Both the position numbers and the translations under genes were made by a program. From assembly GCA_020052325.1 (NCBI GenBank), contig JAGVPF010000066.1:1-15673 (forward strand): 15,673 bases of DNA, in the 5' to 3' direction. This DNA comes from an archaeon. Lineage in GTDB: Archaea > Micrarchaeota > Micrarchaeia > Anstonellales > Bilamarchaeaceae. Positions 1-6,114 of this stretch are shown here, piece after piece. The first letter of the stretch is position 1, and each line of letters starts with the position of its first letter. The notes under the pieces were generated by a model. It did no database searches, had not been told where the DNA came from, and was given only the letters and a program-made list of their open reading frames with translations.

Positions 1-882
1 CCGGTCCAGCCGGCGCAGCCGCGGCCCGTGCAGCCGCCTGTCGAGGCGCCCACCGAGCCGTCTGAGGATTCACTGCGCCCGGCATTCACTTTAGAAGGCT
101 CAAGGACGCCTCTTCACGGCCTTGGGACCTCGGAAAACCGCGGAGACATATACGCGGCAGAAGCGCTCGGCCACATCCGGCTGAACGATTCGCTCAGTCT
201 CATCGTAGGCGGCATGTTCAGCACATACGGGCTTGCGCTCACGACAGCGCAGGCCGAATCCAGCCTCCGCAGCTATTCGGGCGACATCGCAGCCGGGCTT
301 TCCTACCAGAACGGCAGGCACTACCTTTACGGCCTCGGATTCGGCGGATACCGCGGCATCCAGACAAACCTGCTATCACTCGCGGACGGGCGCACGCTCG
401 ACCAGCTCAGCAGCGGCATCGAATTCGGCGGGGCGGGCGGATACAACTACTCGAACATTTTCGCACTGCGGGTGCAGGGCGGCAACAACCCGTTCAACCC
501 GTTCTCAGCGCGCGTTTTCGGCGCAGTGCCGTACACGTGGGCGGAAGGCGTCTATCCCTATGTGGAGGCGGATTTCCTCTGGCTCCATACGCTCCGGCCT
601 GCAGACAGCCCCGGCTTTGTCGGGCTCACCACGCTTGATGAGAACGCATTCCATGTGCGCGCCCTGGCAGGCCTGCCAATCTACCGCATCGGCCCGGTGG
701 TGCCAATCGCAATCGCCGGAGGCGAATTCAACATATCGGGCGGCAGCGTGACCTCGGGAACAGGCATCTTCGGGGGAGGGCTTAGAACCTTCTTCACCCG
801 CGGGCTGGATCTCGAGGCCTTTGGCGCTGCGACGCTGCATGGCGACCCCCTCATCCTCTTGAGGATGGGCTACCGCATGTGA
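1..882 (+). CDS. Beta-barrel-like surface protein, C-terminal part (5' end outside window)
   Basis: The frame is open from base 1 with no stop, so the gene starts upstream; the GTG at 28 is probably an internal Val. 293 residues are visible. The first about 25 are a Pro-rich linker (PVQPAQPRPVQPPVEAP), typical of a spacer between an anchor or periplasmic-like part and a folded domain. The rest has no hydrophobic helix. It is a run of alternating hydrophobic/Gly/aromatic strands separated by short polar turns (for example GDIAAGLSYQNGRHYLYGLG, YPYVEADFLWLHTL, LDLEAFGAAT), ending in an amphipathic strand ILLRMGYRM. This pattern resembles outer-membrane beta-barrels or beta-rich surface domains. 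I do not recognise a named family. The C-terminal residue is Met, not the Phe common in bacterial barrels. An extracellular beta-sandwich or propeller remains possible. Confidence 0.75.
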   Translation, partial: PVQPAQPRPVQPPVEAPTEPSEDSLRPAFTLEGSRTPLHGLGTSENRGDIYAAEALGHIRLNDSLSLIVGGMFSTYGLALTTAQAESSLRSYSGDIAAGLSYQNGRHYLYGLGFGGYRGIQTNLLSLADGRTLDQLSSGIEFGGAGGYNYSNIFALRVQGGNNPFNPFSARVFGAVPYTWAEGVYPYVEADFLWLHTLRPADSPGFVGLTTLDENAFHVRALAGLPIYRIGPVVPIAIAGGEFNISGGSVTSGTGIFGGGLRTFFTRGLDLEAFGAATLHGDPLILLRMGYRM

Positions 883-906
883 TGCGGGATTAATGGAATG
901 CAGGAA

Positions 907-957
907 ATGCCGGAACGCAGCTGAAAACGCGGTTTCGGCATCATTTTTATCTTTTTA
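907..957 (+). terminator. Hairpin plus U-rich terminator
   Basis: The left arm at 907-916 (ATGCCGGAAC) pairs with 932-941 (GTTTCGGCAT) over ten pairs with one G-U. A CGC/GCG extension at 916-918 and 929-931 is an alternative inner stem. The tract 943-957 (TTTTTATCTTTTTA) follows directly. It lies 24 bp after the stop of the barrel-like gene and before the next start, so it likely ends that transcript. The T-rich part may double as the core promoter of the endonuclease IV-like gene. Confidence 0.55.
943..950 (+). promoter_or_regulatory. Possible TATA element for endonuclease IV-like gene
   Basis: TTTTTATC is centred about 28 nt before the ATG at 975, the spacing expected for a leaderless archaeal transcript. 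No Shine-Dalgarno site lies before that ATG. The element overlaps a terminator-like T tract, so it is only a candidate. Confidence 0.3.
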
Positions 958-974
958 CCCCCTCTTTCTCATCC

Positions 975-1823
975 ATGAGCATCCGGTTCGGCCCGGCGGG
1001 CATACCCATCCAGTGCGAAGGCGGAAGCACTCTTGACGGTGTCAGGTGCTGCCATGCGCTCGGCCTTAACGCAATGGAGATGGAATTCGTCCAGGGCGTC
1101 CGGATGAAAGCGGATTCGGCAAAGGAAATCCGCACGGTGGCAGGCCCGCTCGACATCTCGCTCTCCTCGCATGCGCCCTATTTCGTGAACCTCTGCTCGG
1201 ATGAAAAAATCAAGATAGCGAACTCGAAGCGGCACATCCTGGACTCCGCCCGCATCACGGCCCTTGCCGGGGGCAACATAACGGTCTTCCATCCCGGCTT
1301 CTACCAGAAACTGGGTCCGGAGGAGGCGTTTTCCAGGGCGAAGGCCGTCCTGGGGGAGATAGTTGCGGAGCTGAAGGCTGAAGGAGTGAAAATACGCCTC
1401 GGGGCCGAGACGGTCGGGAAAAAGAGCGCGTTTGGCGGACTGCAAGAGAACATCCGGCTCTCCCAGCAGGTCGAGATGGTGGAGCCGGCAATCGATTTCG
1501 CCCACCTGCACGCTCGCGGGGATTTCAGGATTAGGGGCGAGGCCGATTATCGGGCGATTTTCAGCCTGCTAGAATCGGAGCTGGGCGATTATGTGAAGCG
1601 GTTCCACTGCCATTTCTCAGAGATAAACTACAGCGACAAGGGCGAGCTGAACCATTTTCCTCTCGGCACTAACAACGAGCCGCCCTTCCGGCCCTTCATG
1701 AAGGTTTTGGCGGAAAACGGGTACTCCGGGACCGTCATCTGCGAGACGCCGAAACTGGATATCGACGCGCTGATAATGATGCGCGAATTCGAGACGGCCG
1801 GTAAAGAGCCGGGTGGGGGATGA
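975..1823 (+). CDS. Endonuclease IV family TIM-barrel protein (AP endonuclease type)
   Basis: A 282-aa protein of the AP endonuclease family 2 / xylose isomerase-like TIM-barrel class, about the length of E. coli Nfo. That family cuts DNA 5' of abasic sites using three metal ions. Candidate ligands occur in order and with Nfo-like spacing: H66 (SSHAPY), H106 (VFHPG), E145 (GAETVG), D174 and H177 (IDFAHLH), H213 (HCHFSE), H227 (LNHFPLG) and E257 (ICETP). The Asp of the Nfo D-x-H pair before the LG motif appears to be Leu here (ELNHFPLG). The family and barrel are clear; AP endonuclease activity is inferred. The ATG has a TATA-like element at about -28 and looks leaderless. The stop overlaps the ribosome-binding region of the next gene, so the two are probably co-transcribed. 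Confidence 0.85.
   Translation: MSIRFGPAGIPIQCEGGSTLDGVRCCHALGLNAMEMEFVQGVRMKADSAKEIRTVAGPLDISLSSHAPYFVNLCSDEKIKIANSKRHILDSARITALAGGNITVFHPGFYQKLGPEEAFSRAKAVLGEIVAELKAEGVKIRLGAETVGKKSAFGGLQENIRLSQQVEMVEPAIDFAHLHARGDFRIRGEADYRAIFSLLESELGDYVKRFHCHFSEINYSDKGELNHFPLGTNNEPPFRPFMKVLAENGYSGTVICETPKLDIDALIMMREFETAGKEPGGG
1811..1819 (+). promoter_or_regulatory. Shine-Dalgarno-like site that sets the next start
   Basis: GGGTGGGGG lies 5 nt before the ATG at 1825 and inside the last codons of the endonuclease IV-like gene. It favours ATG 1825 over the in-frame GTG at 1813, which is part of the site itself. Confidence 0.5.
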
Positions 1824-1824
1824 T

Positions 1825-2724
1825 ATGGCGCTGCTCATAGAATACCTCGAAGAGGCGGCCGCATACCTGCGCGAGAAGAAGCTGAAGCTGAAGAAGCTTG
1901 ACGAGCAGTACCGCCACATCTACGACCGCGACATCAAGAAGGAGATGGCGCAGACCAGGCTGGAAATCGCGAAGAAATCCTCCGAGGTCACAAACGAGCT
2001 TCTCTACAATCTCGAGGAATTCCGCTCAATCCACAAATACTACCCTGAACTGCTGCAGGCCTATACGGAAGACGAGTACATCGGGAAGGTAATATCGAAA
2101 AAGTCCTGGCTCCTGGACTTCAAGCCTCTTCCGGCAAAGGCCGCCGCGGAAAAGCTGAATGAGCTGAAATCCTGGCGCGCCCAGCTCATGGATGCCAAGA
2201 AGTTCCTCAAGGGCTGGGTCGGCACCGTGAGCGCGCGGTCCTTCATCGCGACATATCCGGTGCTGCGCGGCTACCTGAGCGGGGACATCGACAAGGTCGA
2301 TGCGGTTTCGGCGATTAAGAATGCGGATAAAATCCTGCTCCGGGAGGGCTGGCTCCTCCTGATAGGCGATTCCCTGATACAGATACCGATTGCGAAATTC
2401 ATGACGCAGATAAACAACCTGCTTTACGAGGAGATGACGGCGAAGACCGCGTATGTCCGCTCGCAGGGCCGCGGCACCGTCGCCGAAACGGTGGCGCTCC
2501 GGAAATACCAGGAGGTCACTAGGAAAAGGCTGCATTACGAGAAGGTGCTCACGCAGGTCCTGCTCGCGAACCCGGCATACCTCAAAACCCTCAAGAAAAA
2601 GAAGAGCTGGCTTTCGCGCGAGAAGGCCGGCAACCTGGACAAGCTTGTCCAGTCGGTGACTCCGCATACGATTAAGGAACGCGTCTGGCTGAACCAGATG
2701 CGGAAAAAGCTCGAGGAAAAATGA
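1825..2724 (+). CDS. Basic coiled-coil protein of unknown function
   Basis: 299 residues from ATG 1825, directly after the endonuclease IV-like stop at 1823. I do not recognise a family. The first about 75 residues are highly charged and helical (EYLEEAAAYLREKKLKLKKL, then KKEMAQTRLEIAKKSSEV), consistent with a coiled coil. The middle contains a hydrophobic patch (EGWLLLIGDSLIQIPIAKF) too polar and short to call a membrane segment with confidence. The C-terminal 90 residues are rich in Lys/Arg (TLKKKKSWLSREK, NQMRKKLEEK). There is no signal peptide and there are no Cys residues. The one-base gap and the Shine-Dalgarno site in the upstream gene suggest translation coupled to the endonuclease IV-like protein, so a nucleic-acid-related role is possible but unproven. 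Confidence 0.8.
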   Translation: MALLIEYLEEAAAYLREKKLKLKKLDEQYRHIYDRDIKKEMAQTRLEIAKKSSEVTNELLYNLEEFRSIHKYYPELLQAYTEDEYIGKVISKKSWLLDFKPLPAKAAAEKLNELKSWRAQLMDAKKFLKGWVGTVSARSFIATYPVLRGYLSGDIDKVDAVSAIKNADKILLREGWLLLIGDSLIQIPIAKFMTQINNLLYEEMTAKTAYVRSQGRGTVAETVALRKYQEVTRKRLHYEKVLTQVLLANPAYLKTLKKKKSWLSREKAGNLDKLVQSVTPHTIKERVWLNQMRKKLEEK

Positions 2725-2743
2725 CTGCTGCCCGATTTGCGCC

Positions 2744-2749
2744 TTTTTT
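2744..2749 (+). terminator. T-run between convergent genes
   Basis: Six T in a row (GCCTTTTTTCAAG), 19 bp after the stop of the coiled-coil gene and before the 3' end of the opposing TPR gene. Archaeal RNA polymerase can stop at such U-tracts. I see no convincing hairpin. Confidence 0.35.
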
Positions 2750-2760
2750 CAAGCCTCGCT

Positions 2761-3264
2761 TCAGACGCCGCGCATGCGCTCCTCGATTTTCTTCTTTTGC
2801 GCCGGGGTTATGCGCGGGTCCTCTTTGAGGAAAAGCGAGTAGAAATTCAGGAGCAGCTGCTTGGTCTTCTTCCCGTCAAGGTTCCGCGCCTTTTTGATAT
2901 GCGAATCAGAACGCGGGTCGTCGAGGAAGAGGTAGCATATCGCCAGGAAGAAATTCGTGGTCGGGTCGTCAGGCTCGATTTCGAGGGCCTCATTGAACGC
3001 CTCGACCGCCTTTTCAATCTCGAAAAGCTCGAAATGCGCCATCCCCTTGATTTGGTAATACCTGGACTGGCGCCCGAGAAGCAGGGCGCGCTCGAAGCAG
3101 TCCTGCGCCGCGTCATAGTTGCGCATCTTGAGCGAGATGACGCCGCGGAGGTACCACAATTCGTCGTTTCCGGAATCAGTAAGGATAAGCCTGTCCAGGA
3201 CGGCTGCCGCCTCCTTGAACTTCAGCTCCCTAAGGAGCGACCTTGCCCTCTCCAATTCCTGCAT
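2761..3264 (-). CDS. TPR-repeat protein
   Basis: 167 residues made mostly of tetratricopeptide repeats: about 2-34 (ERARSLLRELKFKEAAAVLD), 35-67 (LWYLRGVISLKMRNYDAAQD), 68-101 (YYQIKGMAHFELFEIEKAVE) and a weaker fourth at about 102-134 (NFFLAICYLFLDDP). Each shows the W/Y-x-x-G-x-x-x pattern and the A-x-x-x-F/A-x-x-A-L spacing. TPR stacks are protein-binding scaffolds; the partner is unknown. There is no signal peptide or membrane segment, so it is probably cytoplasmic. The C-terminal 30 residues are very basic and acidic (TPAQKKKIEERMRGV). A good TATA box lies about 24 nt before the ATG with no Shine-Dalgarno site, so the mRNA is probably leaderless. The gene faces away from the 94-aa orphan across a 124-bp intergenic region. 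Confidence 0.9.
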   Translation of the reverse strand: MQELERARSLLRELKFKEAAAVLDRLILTDSGNDELWYLRGVISLKMRNYDAAQDCFERALLLGRQSRYYQIKGMAHFELFEIEKAVEAFNEALEIEPDDPTTNFFLAICYLFLDDPRSDSHIKKARNLDGKKTKQLLLNFYSLFLKEDPRITPAQKKKIEERMRGV

Positions 3265-3283
3265 GGTCTAACTATCGTACGAA

Positions 3284-3294
3284 AATTAATAAAA
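3284..3294 (-). promoter_or_regulatory. TATA box of the TPR gene
   Basis: On the minus strand the sequence reads TTTTATTAATTTTC, centred about 25 nt upstream of the ATG at 3264. This fits a leaderless archaeal promoter. Confidence 0.55.
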
Positions 3295-3332
3295 CCCTCA
3301 AGCATTCCCAAGCGGGGCCGGTCCGAGCATGG

Positions 3333-3342
3333 ATATATAAAA
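3333..3342 (+). promoter_or_regulatory. TATA box of the 94-aa gene
   Basis: ATATATAAAA is a strong archaeal TATA element. Transcription would start near 3362-3366, giving a leader of about 25 nt that is A-rich and carries GTGGT (3381-3385) just before the ATG at 3389. Confidence 0.6.
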
Positions 3343-3388
3343 CGTTCTCTACACAATTTTATCGTAATAAAAGTAAAAAAGTGGTACA

Positions 3389-3673
3389 ATGGCAGAGACA
3401 TTCCGTGAAAGGGAGGCCCCGAAGCCGGCTCAGGCCCAGAAGCTCCTGCCTTCAATCCGGCGCGAGGAGCATGAGCTGCATGGCCCGATAGATTCGCTTG
3501 GCCGGGTCGCCGTGAACCTTAGGATTCCTGCCGAATCGACAAGGCCCGGGAACGAGCGGGCCGTGGCAAGGGCCGACATTGACATGTTTGTGGCGAGGAA
3601 CGTGTCCGAGCTGCGGTTTGAGGGCTCGACGCCGTTGCATGCGCGTTTCCTTCGGATGCTCGAAAGCATCTGA
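3389..3673 (+). CDS. 94-aa protein of unknown function
   Basis: A small soluble protein that I do not recognise. The N-terminal 30 residues are charged and look disordered (MAETFREREAPKPAQAQKLL). The rest has short predicted strand-like stretches (RVAVNLRIP, ELRFEG) and two likely helices (ERAVARADIDMFVARNV, LHARFLRMLESI). It has no Cys, signal peptide or membrane helix. A strong TATA box and an A-rich leader support expression as its own gene. The opposing frame over the same bases has no comparable promoter. A DNA-binding or regulatory protein is possible, but nothing in the sequence proves it. Confidence 0.65.
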   Translation: MAETFREREAPKPAQAQKLLPSIRREEHELHGPIDSLGRVAVNLRIPAESTRPGNERAVARADIDMFVARNVSELRFEGSTPLHARFLRMLESI

Positions 3674-3690
3674 ATTCGCGGCCCAGCATC

Positions 3691-3700
3691 CGATATTTAC
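3691..3700 (+). promoter_or_regulatory. Possible TATA element for the two-TM PH-like gene
   Basis: CGATATTTAC is centred about 31 nt upstream of the ATG at 3727, near the spacing of a leaderless start. The match to TTTAWATA is only partial. Confidence 0.35.
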
Positions 3701-3726
3701 GATATCCAACTGCGTGGCGCTTCGAT

Positions 3727-4296
3727 ATGAAACTTATTGCCGATTCCAAGGACTTTTCTTCTGACAAGCGGGCGCTGGGTTTCACCCTGCTGCTCTGTTT
3801 CGCAATCCCGCTGATGTTCGCCCCGCTGTTTCTCCTGGCGGCGCCATCGATGGTGGGCATCCCCGCGCCAGCCGCGCTCGCAATCCTGCTTGGGGGCCTT
3901 GCGCTCCTGTTGTTCCTGGGGCTTTTCCTCAAGGGGCAGGGCATCCTCTTCAAAGTGCCTCTGCGCGTCTTTGAGGAGGGGCTGCTCATCCAGCCCGCGG
4001 TTAGCCTCCGCCCAGTCATGGTGCCCTATCCGGACATCTCGGCAATCGAGTTGTTCTACGGTGCGGAAGGGAAGGTGAAGATGGGGTGCTCGGTTTCCTC
4101 AGCGAAATCCGGCAGAATCCGGAGCATCGAGAACTTTTCCGATATAAGCGCGCTGAAATCGTTCACCGAGCGCATCCGCCCGGTCCTCGAGCAGACCGGC
4201 TTCCGCATGGAGGATTCGCAGGAAAGCGGCAATTTCGCCCGCTTCGCGTTCCGCAAGCCCATATCATTCCAGGGCGCCCCGGCATGGCGCATTTAA
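3727..4296 (+). CDS. Two-TM membrane protein with PH-like C-terminal domain
   Basis: 189 residues. There are two closely spaced hydrophobic helices at about 17-40 (LLLCFAIPLMFAPLFLLAAP) and 47-69 (LAILLGGLALLLFLGLFL), then a soluble part. The stretch at about 78-112 (VFEEGLLIQP...VPYPDISAIELFYG) has the look of bacterial PH-type domains (bPH), where a strand-turn-strand is followed by an IPY-x-DI-x-x-I motif after a membrane hairpin. The family is named by this pattern only. The soluble domain is probably cytoplasmic. The function is not known. The gene converges on guaAB, with 43 bp between the two stop codons. Confidence 0.75.
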   Translation: MKLIADSKDFSSDKRALGFTLLLCFAIPLMFAPLFLLAAPSMVGIPAPAALAILLGGLALLLFLGLFLKGQGILFKVPLRVFEEGLLIQPAVSLRPVMVPYPDISAIELFYGAEGKVKMGCSVSSAKSGRIRSIENFSDISALKSFTERIRPVLEQTGFRMEDSQESGNFARFAFRKPISFQGAPAWRI

Positions 4297-4339
4297 TCTC
4301 AATTCCGAGCCGATGCATTATTCGACGGCTCATCCCTAT

Positions 4340-5296
4340 TCACTCCATCTCAATCGTTCCGGGCGGCTTGTTCGTGATGTCGTAGACCACGCGCCCGACA
4401 GTGCGGATTTCGTTCGTGATTCGGGTGGATATGCGCTCGAGAACTTCCGGAGGGATGTGCGAGAAGTTCGCCGTCATCCCGTCCAACGAGCGTACCGCCC
4501 TGACAATGACCGTGTACTGGTAAGCCCTTTCATCCCCGCGCACGCCGACCGTCTTCGAGGGCAGAAGCGCGGCGAAATACTGCCAGGGCCTCTCCATCTT
4601 TTTCGCGGCCACAGCCGCGTCAATCTCGTTCTCGGCGATGTCGCAGGCCTCCTGCACGATATGGATTTTTTCCTCCGTAATCTCGCCCACGATGCGGACC
4701 GCGAGGCCCGGACCCGGGAACGGCTGCCTCTGGTGGATGCTTTCAGGCAGGCCGAGCTCCTTTCCCACCAGCCTCACTTCATGCTTGTACAATTCGCGGA
4801 GCGGCTCGCACAATTTCAGGTGCATCTTCTCCGGCAATCCGCCGACATTGTGGTGGCTCTTTATCGTGTCGCGGCCCATCCCCCCGCTCTCTATCCAGTC
4901 CGGGGCTATCGTGCCCTGTATCAGGAACTTGACATCCGTCGCCTTCGCCTCATCCTCGAAAATGCGAACGAACGCCTCGCCGATTATTTTCCGTTTCGTT
5001 TCCGGTTCAATGACGCCCTTAAGTGCGTCCAGGAAGCGCTTCCTCGCATCCACCACCTTCAAATCAACGCCGAGGGCCTTCGCCACCGCCTTCACCTTCC
5101 CGGTCTCGTCCTTCCTCATCAGGCCGTTGTCGACATAGACGATGTGGAGCTGGCCCGGAACCGCGCGCGCAGCGAGCGTAGCAGCAACAAACGAGTCGAC
5201 ACCGCCCGATACCGCGGTGATTGCATGGTCCTTCCCCATCCTCTCCCGTATGTCCTCCTCTGCCTGGACGATGAATTTTTTCGCTTCGAATGGCAT
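4340..5296 (-). CDS. guaAB: GMP synthase, ATP-pyrophosphatase subunit
   Basis: 318 residues. This is the archaeal stand-alone subunit that activates XMP with ATP and aminates it to GMP, using ammonia from a separate glutaminase subunit (not in this window). The PP-loop is S30GGVDS35. Other family motifs are QGTIAPDWIESG at about 127-138, IKSHHNVGGLP at 145-155, RQPFPGPGLAVR at 190-201 and the C-terminal XMP-binding/dimer end ITNKPPGTIEME. I chose the start at 5296 (MPFEAKKFI). The frame stays open further upstream, but that is antisense-like sequence inside the neighbouring gene. GGTG just before the ATG, in the last codons of the Yip1-like gene, can serve as its ribosome-binding site. Only two bases separate the two genes, so they form an operon. 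Confidence 0.96.
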   Translation of the reverse strand: MPFEAKKFIVQAEEDIRERMGKDHAITAVSGGVDSFVAATLAARAVPGQLHIVYVDNGLMRKDETGKVKAVAKALGVDLKVVDARKRFLDALKGVIEPETKRKIIGEAFVRIFEDEAKATDVKFLIQGTIAPDWIESGGMGRDTIKSHHNVGGLPEKMHLKLCEPLRELYKHEVRLVGKELGLPESIHQRQPFPGPGLAVRIVGEITEEKIHIVQEACDIAENEIDAAVAAKKMERPWQYFAALLPSKTVGVRGDERAYQYTVIVRAVRSLDGMTANFSHIPPEVLERISTRITNEIRTVGRVVYDITNKPPGTIEME

Positions 5297-5298
5297 AG

Positions 5299-6063
5299 CT
5301 ATGCACCTGAGGTTATCATTGGGTCGATTCCGAGGGCAACCGAGACGATGCTCACCGCGGCGGCCCATACAGTGAACCTGAGCAGCAGGATGATTATGGA
5401 AATCGCCATCGCGTGCGGTAGCGATATGCCATGGACGGCCGAATACGCCCTCGCATAGAGGTAAACCATCACATACAGGGTCGTGATGAAAAAAACCGCG
5501 AGCAACCCCGCGATGCCAATGCACGGGATGGGCAGGAGGAACGAGGACATCATCGAGAACCCGGCCGCGAGCCAGACAACCGATGATGCATATAGGTGCT
5601 GGCCAAGGGCGCCCTTGCCCCCGGTGATTTTGGCAATGCCATATGCGAGCCCCTCGGTCCCTATCATGATGACTGAGCCGAAAACGACATATAGGAAGAA
5701 CTGGTAGGCGGCAGCCGGCACGAGAATATCATAGCCTATGCTCGGCATCTCGGTATCCATTATCTCGGCCATCGTGTCGTACTTGGCGTTGGCGAACAGC
5801 ACGAACTCGGCCGAGTTGAGTATCCCTATCCCGAGCAGAACGAAACCGGCGAGGATGATGATTCCGAACGCAAGGGAGGCATTCGATGTCTGCGACGCTT
5901 CCGTTATCGCTGAAACATGCTTCTCGAAGGAAAAGAGGTCTTTGGCCAGCTGCCAGCTTTTTGCGACATCATCGATTTTGAGGCCTGCTATGCTCTCAAT
6001 TCGCGGCAGTTTCGCCGCGTAGTCCTTCTTCTGGGCTTTCACCGGCGCTTTCTTTCCTCCCAT
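5299..6063 (-). CDS. Polytopic membrane protein, Yip1-domain-like
   Basis: 254 residues. The N-terminal 60 are cytoplasmic, basic then amphipathic (MGGKKAPVKAQKKDY). About five membrane segments follow at roughly 64-90, 111-135, 155-178, 182-206 and 217-246. The arrangement, including GIAKITGGKGALGQHLYA before the third segment and HGISLPHAMA before the last, resembles the Yip1/YIPF-type domain found widely in archaea. Those proteins have no settled function in prokaryotes. The gene starts leaderless from a TATA box shared with the divergent endonuclease Q gene, and is followed after 2 bp by guaAB. I see no reason in the sequence why a membrane protein should be coupled to GMP synthesis. Confidence 0.8.
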   Translation of the reverse strand: MGGKKAPVKAQKKDYAAKLPRIESIAGLKIDDVAKSWQLAKDLFSFEKHVSAITEASQTSNASLAFGIIILAGFVLLGIGILNSAEFVLFANAKYDTMAEIMDTEMPSIGYDILVPAAAYQFFLYVVFGSVIMIGTEGLAYGIAKITGGKGALGQHLYASSVVWLAAGFSMMSSFLLPIPCIGIAGLLAVFFITTLYVMVYLYARAYSAVHGISLPHAMAISIIILLLRFTVWAAAVSIVSVALGIDPMITSGA

Positions 6064-6084
6064 GGCTACCTATTCCAGCGCTTC

Positions 6085-6092
6085 TTTAAATA
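6085..6092. promoter_or_regulatory. Shared bidirectional TATA box
   Basis: TTTAAATA is the only TATA-like element in the 51-bp gap between two divergent starts. Its centre (6088.5) is 26.5 nt from the ATG at 6115 (plus) and 25.5 nt from the ATG at 6063 (minus, where it reads TATTTAAA). Both distances are the archaeal TATA-to-start-site spacing, so both genes are predicted to be leaderless and driven from one TBP site. Confidence 0.65.
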
Positions 6093-6114
6093 AGTTTGGC
6101 GGCTCTTTCAATGC

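Noticed and set aside
2737..3408. 223-codon plus-strand frame opposite the TPR gene
   Set aside because: It is the antisense of TPR repeats, and it runs through the promoter region of both neighbouring genes.
3691..3726. Three CGATAT copies before the PH-like gene (3691, 3700, 3722)
   Set aside because: Short, unevenly spaced and easily due to chance; one of them is probably just the TATA element.
4307..4331. GAGCCG/CGGCTC inverted repeat between two convergent genes
   Set aside because: Only 6 bp with a 13-nt loop and no T tract on either side; too weak to call a terminator.
4313..5458. 381-codon plus-strand frame opposite guaAB
   Set aside because: The minus strand encodes an unmistakable GMP synthase subunit; the plus frame has no family features and no promoter.
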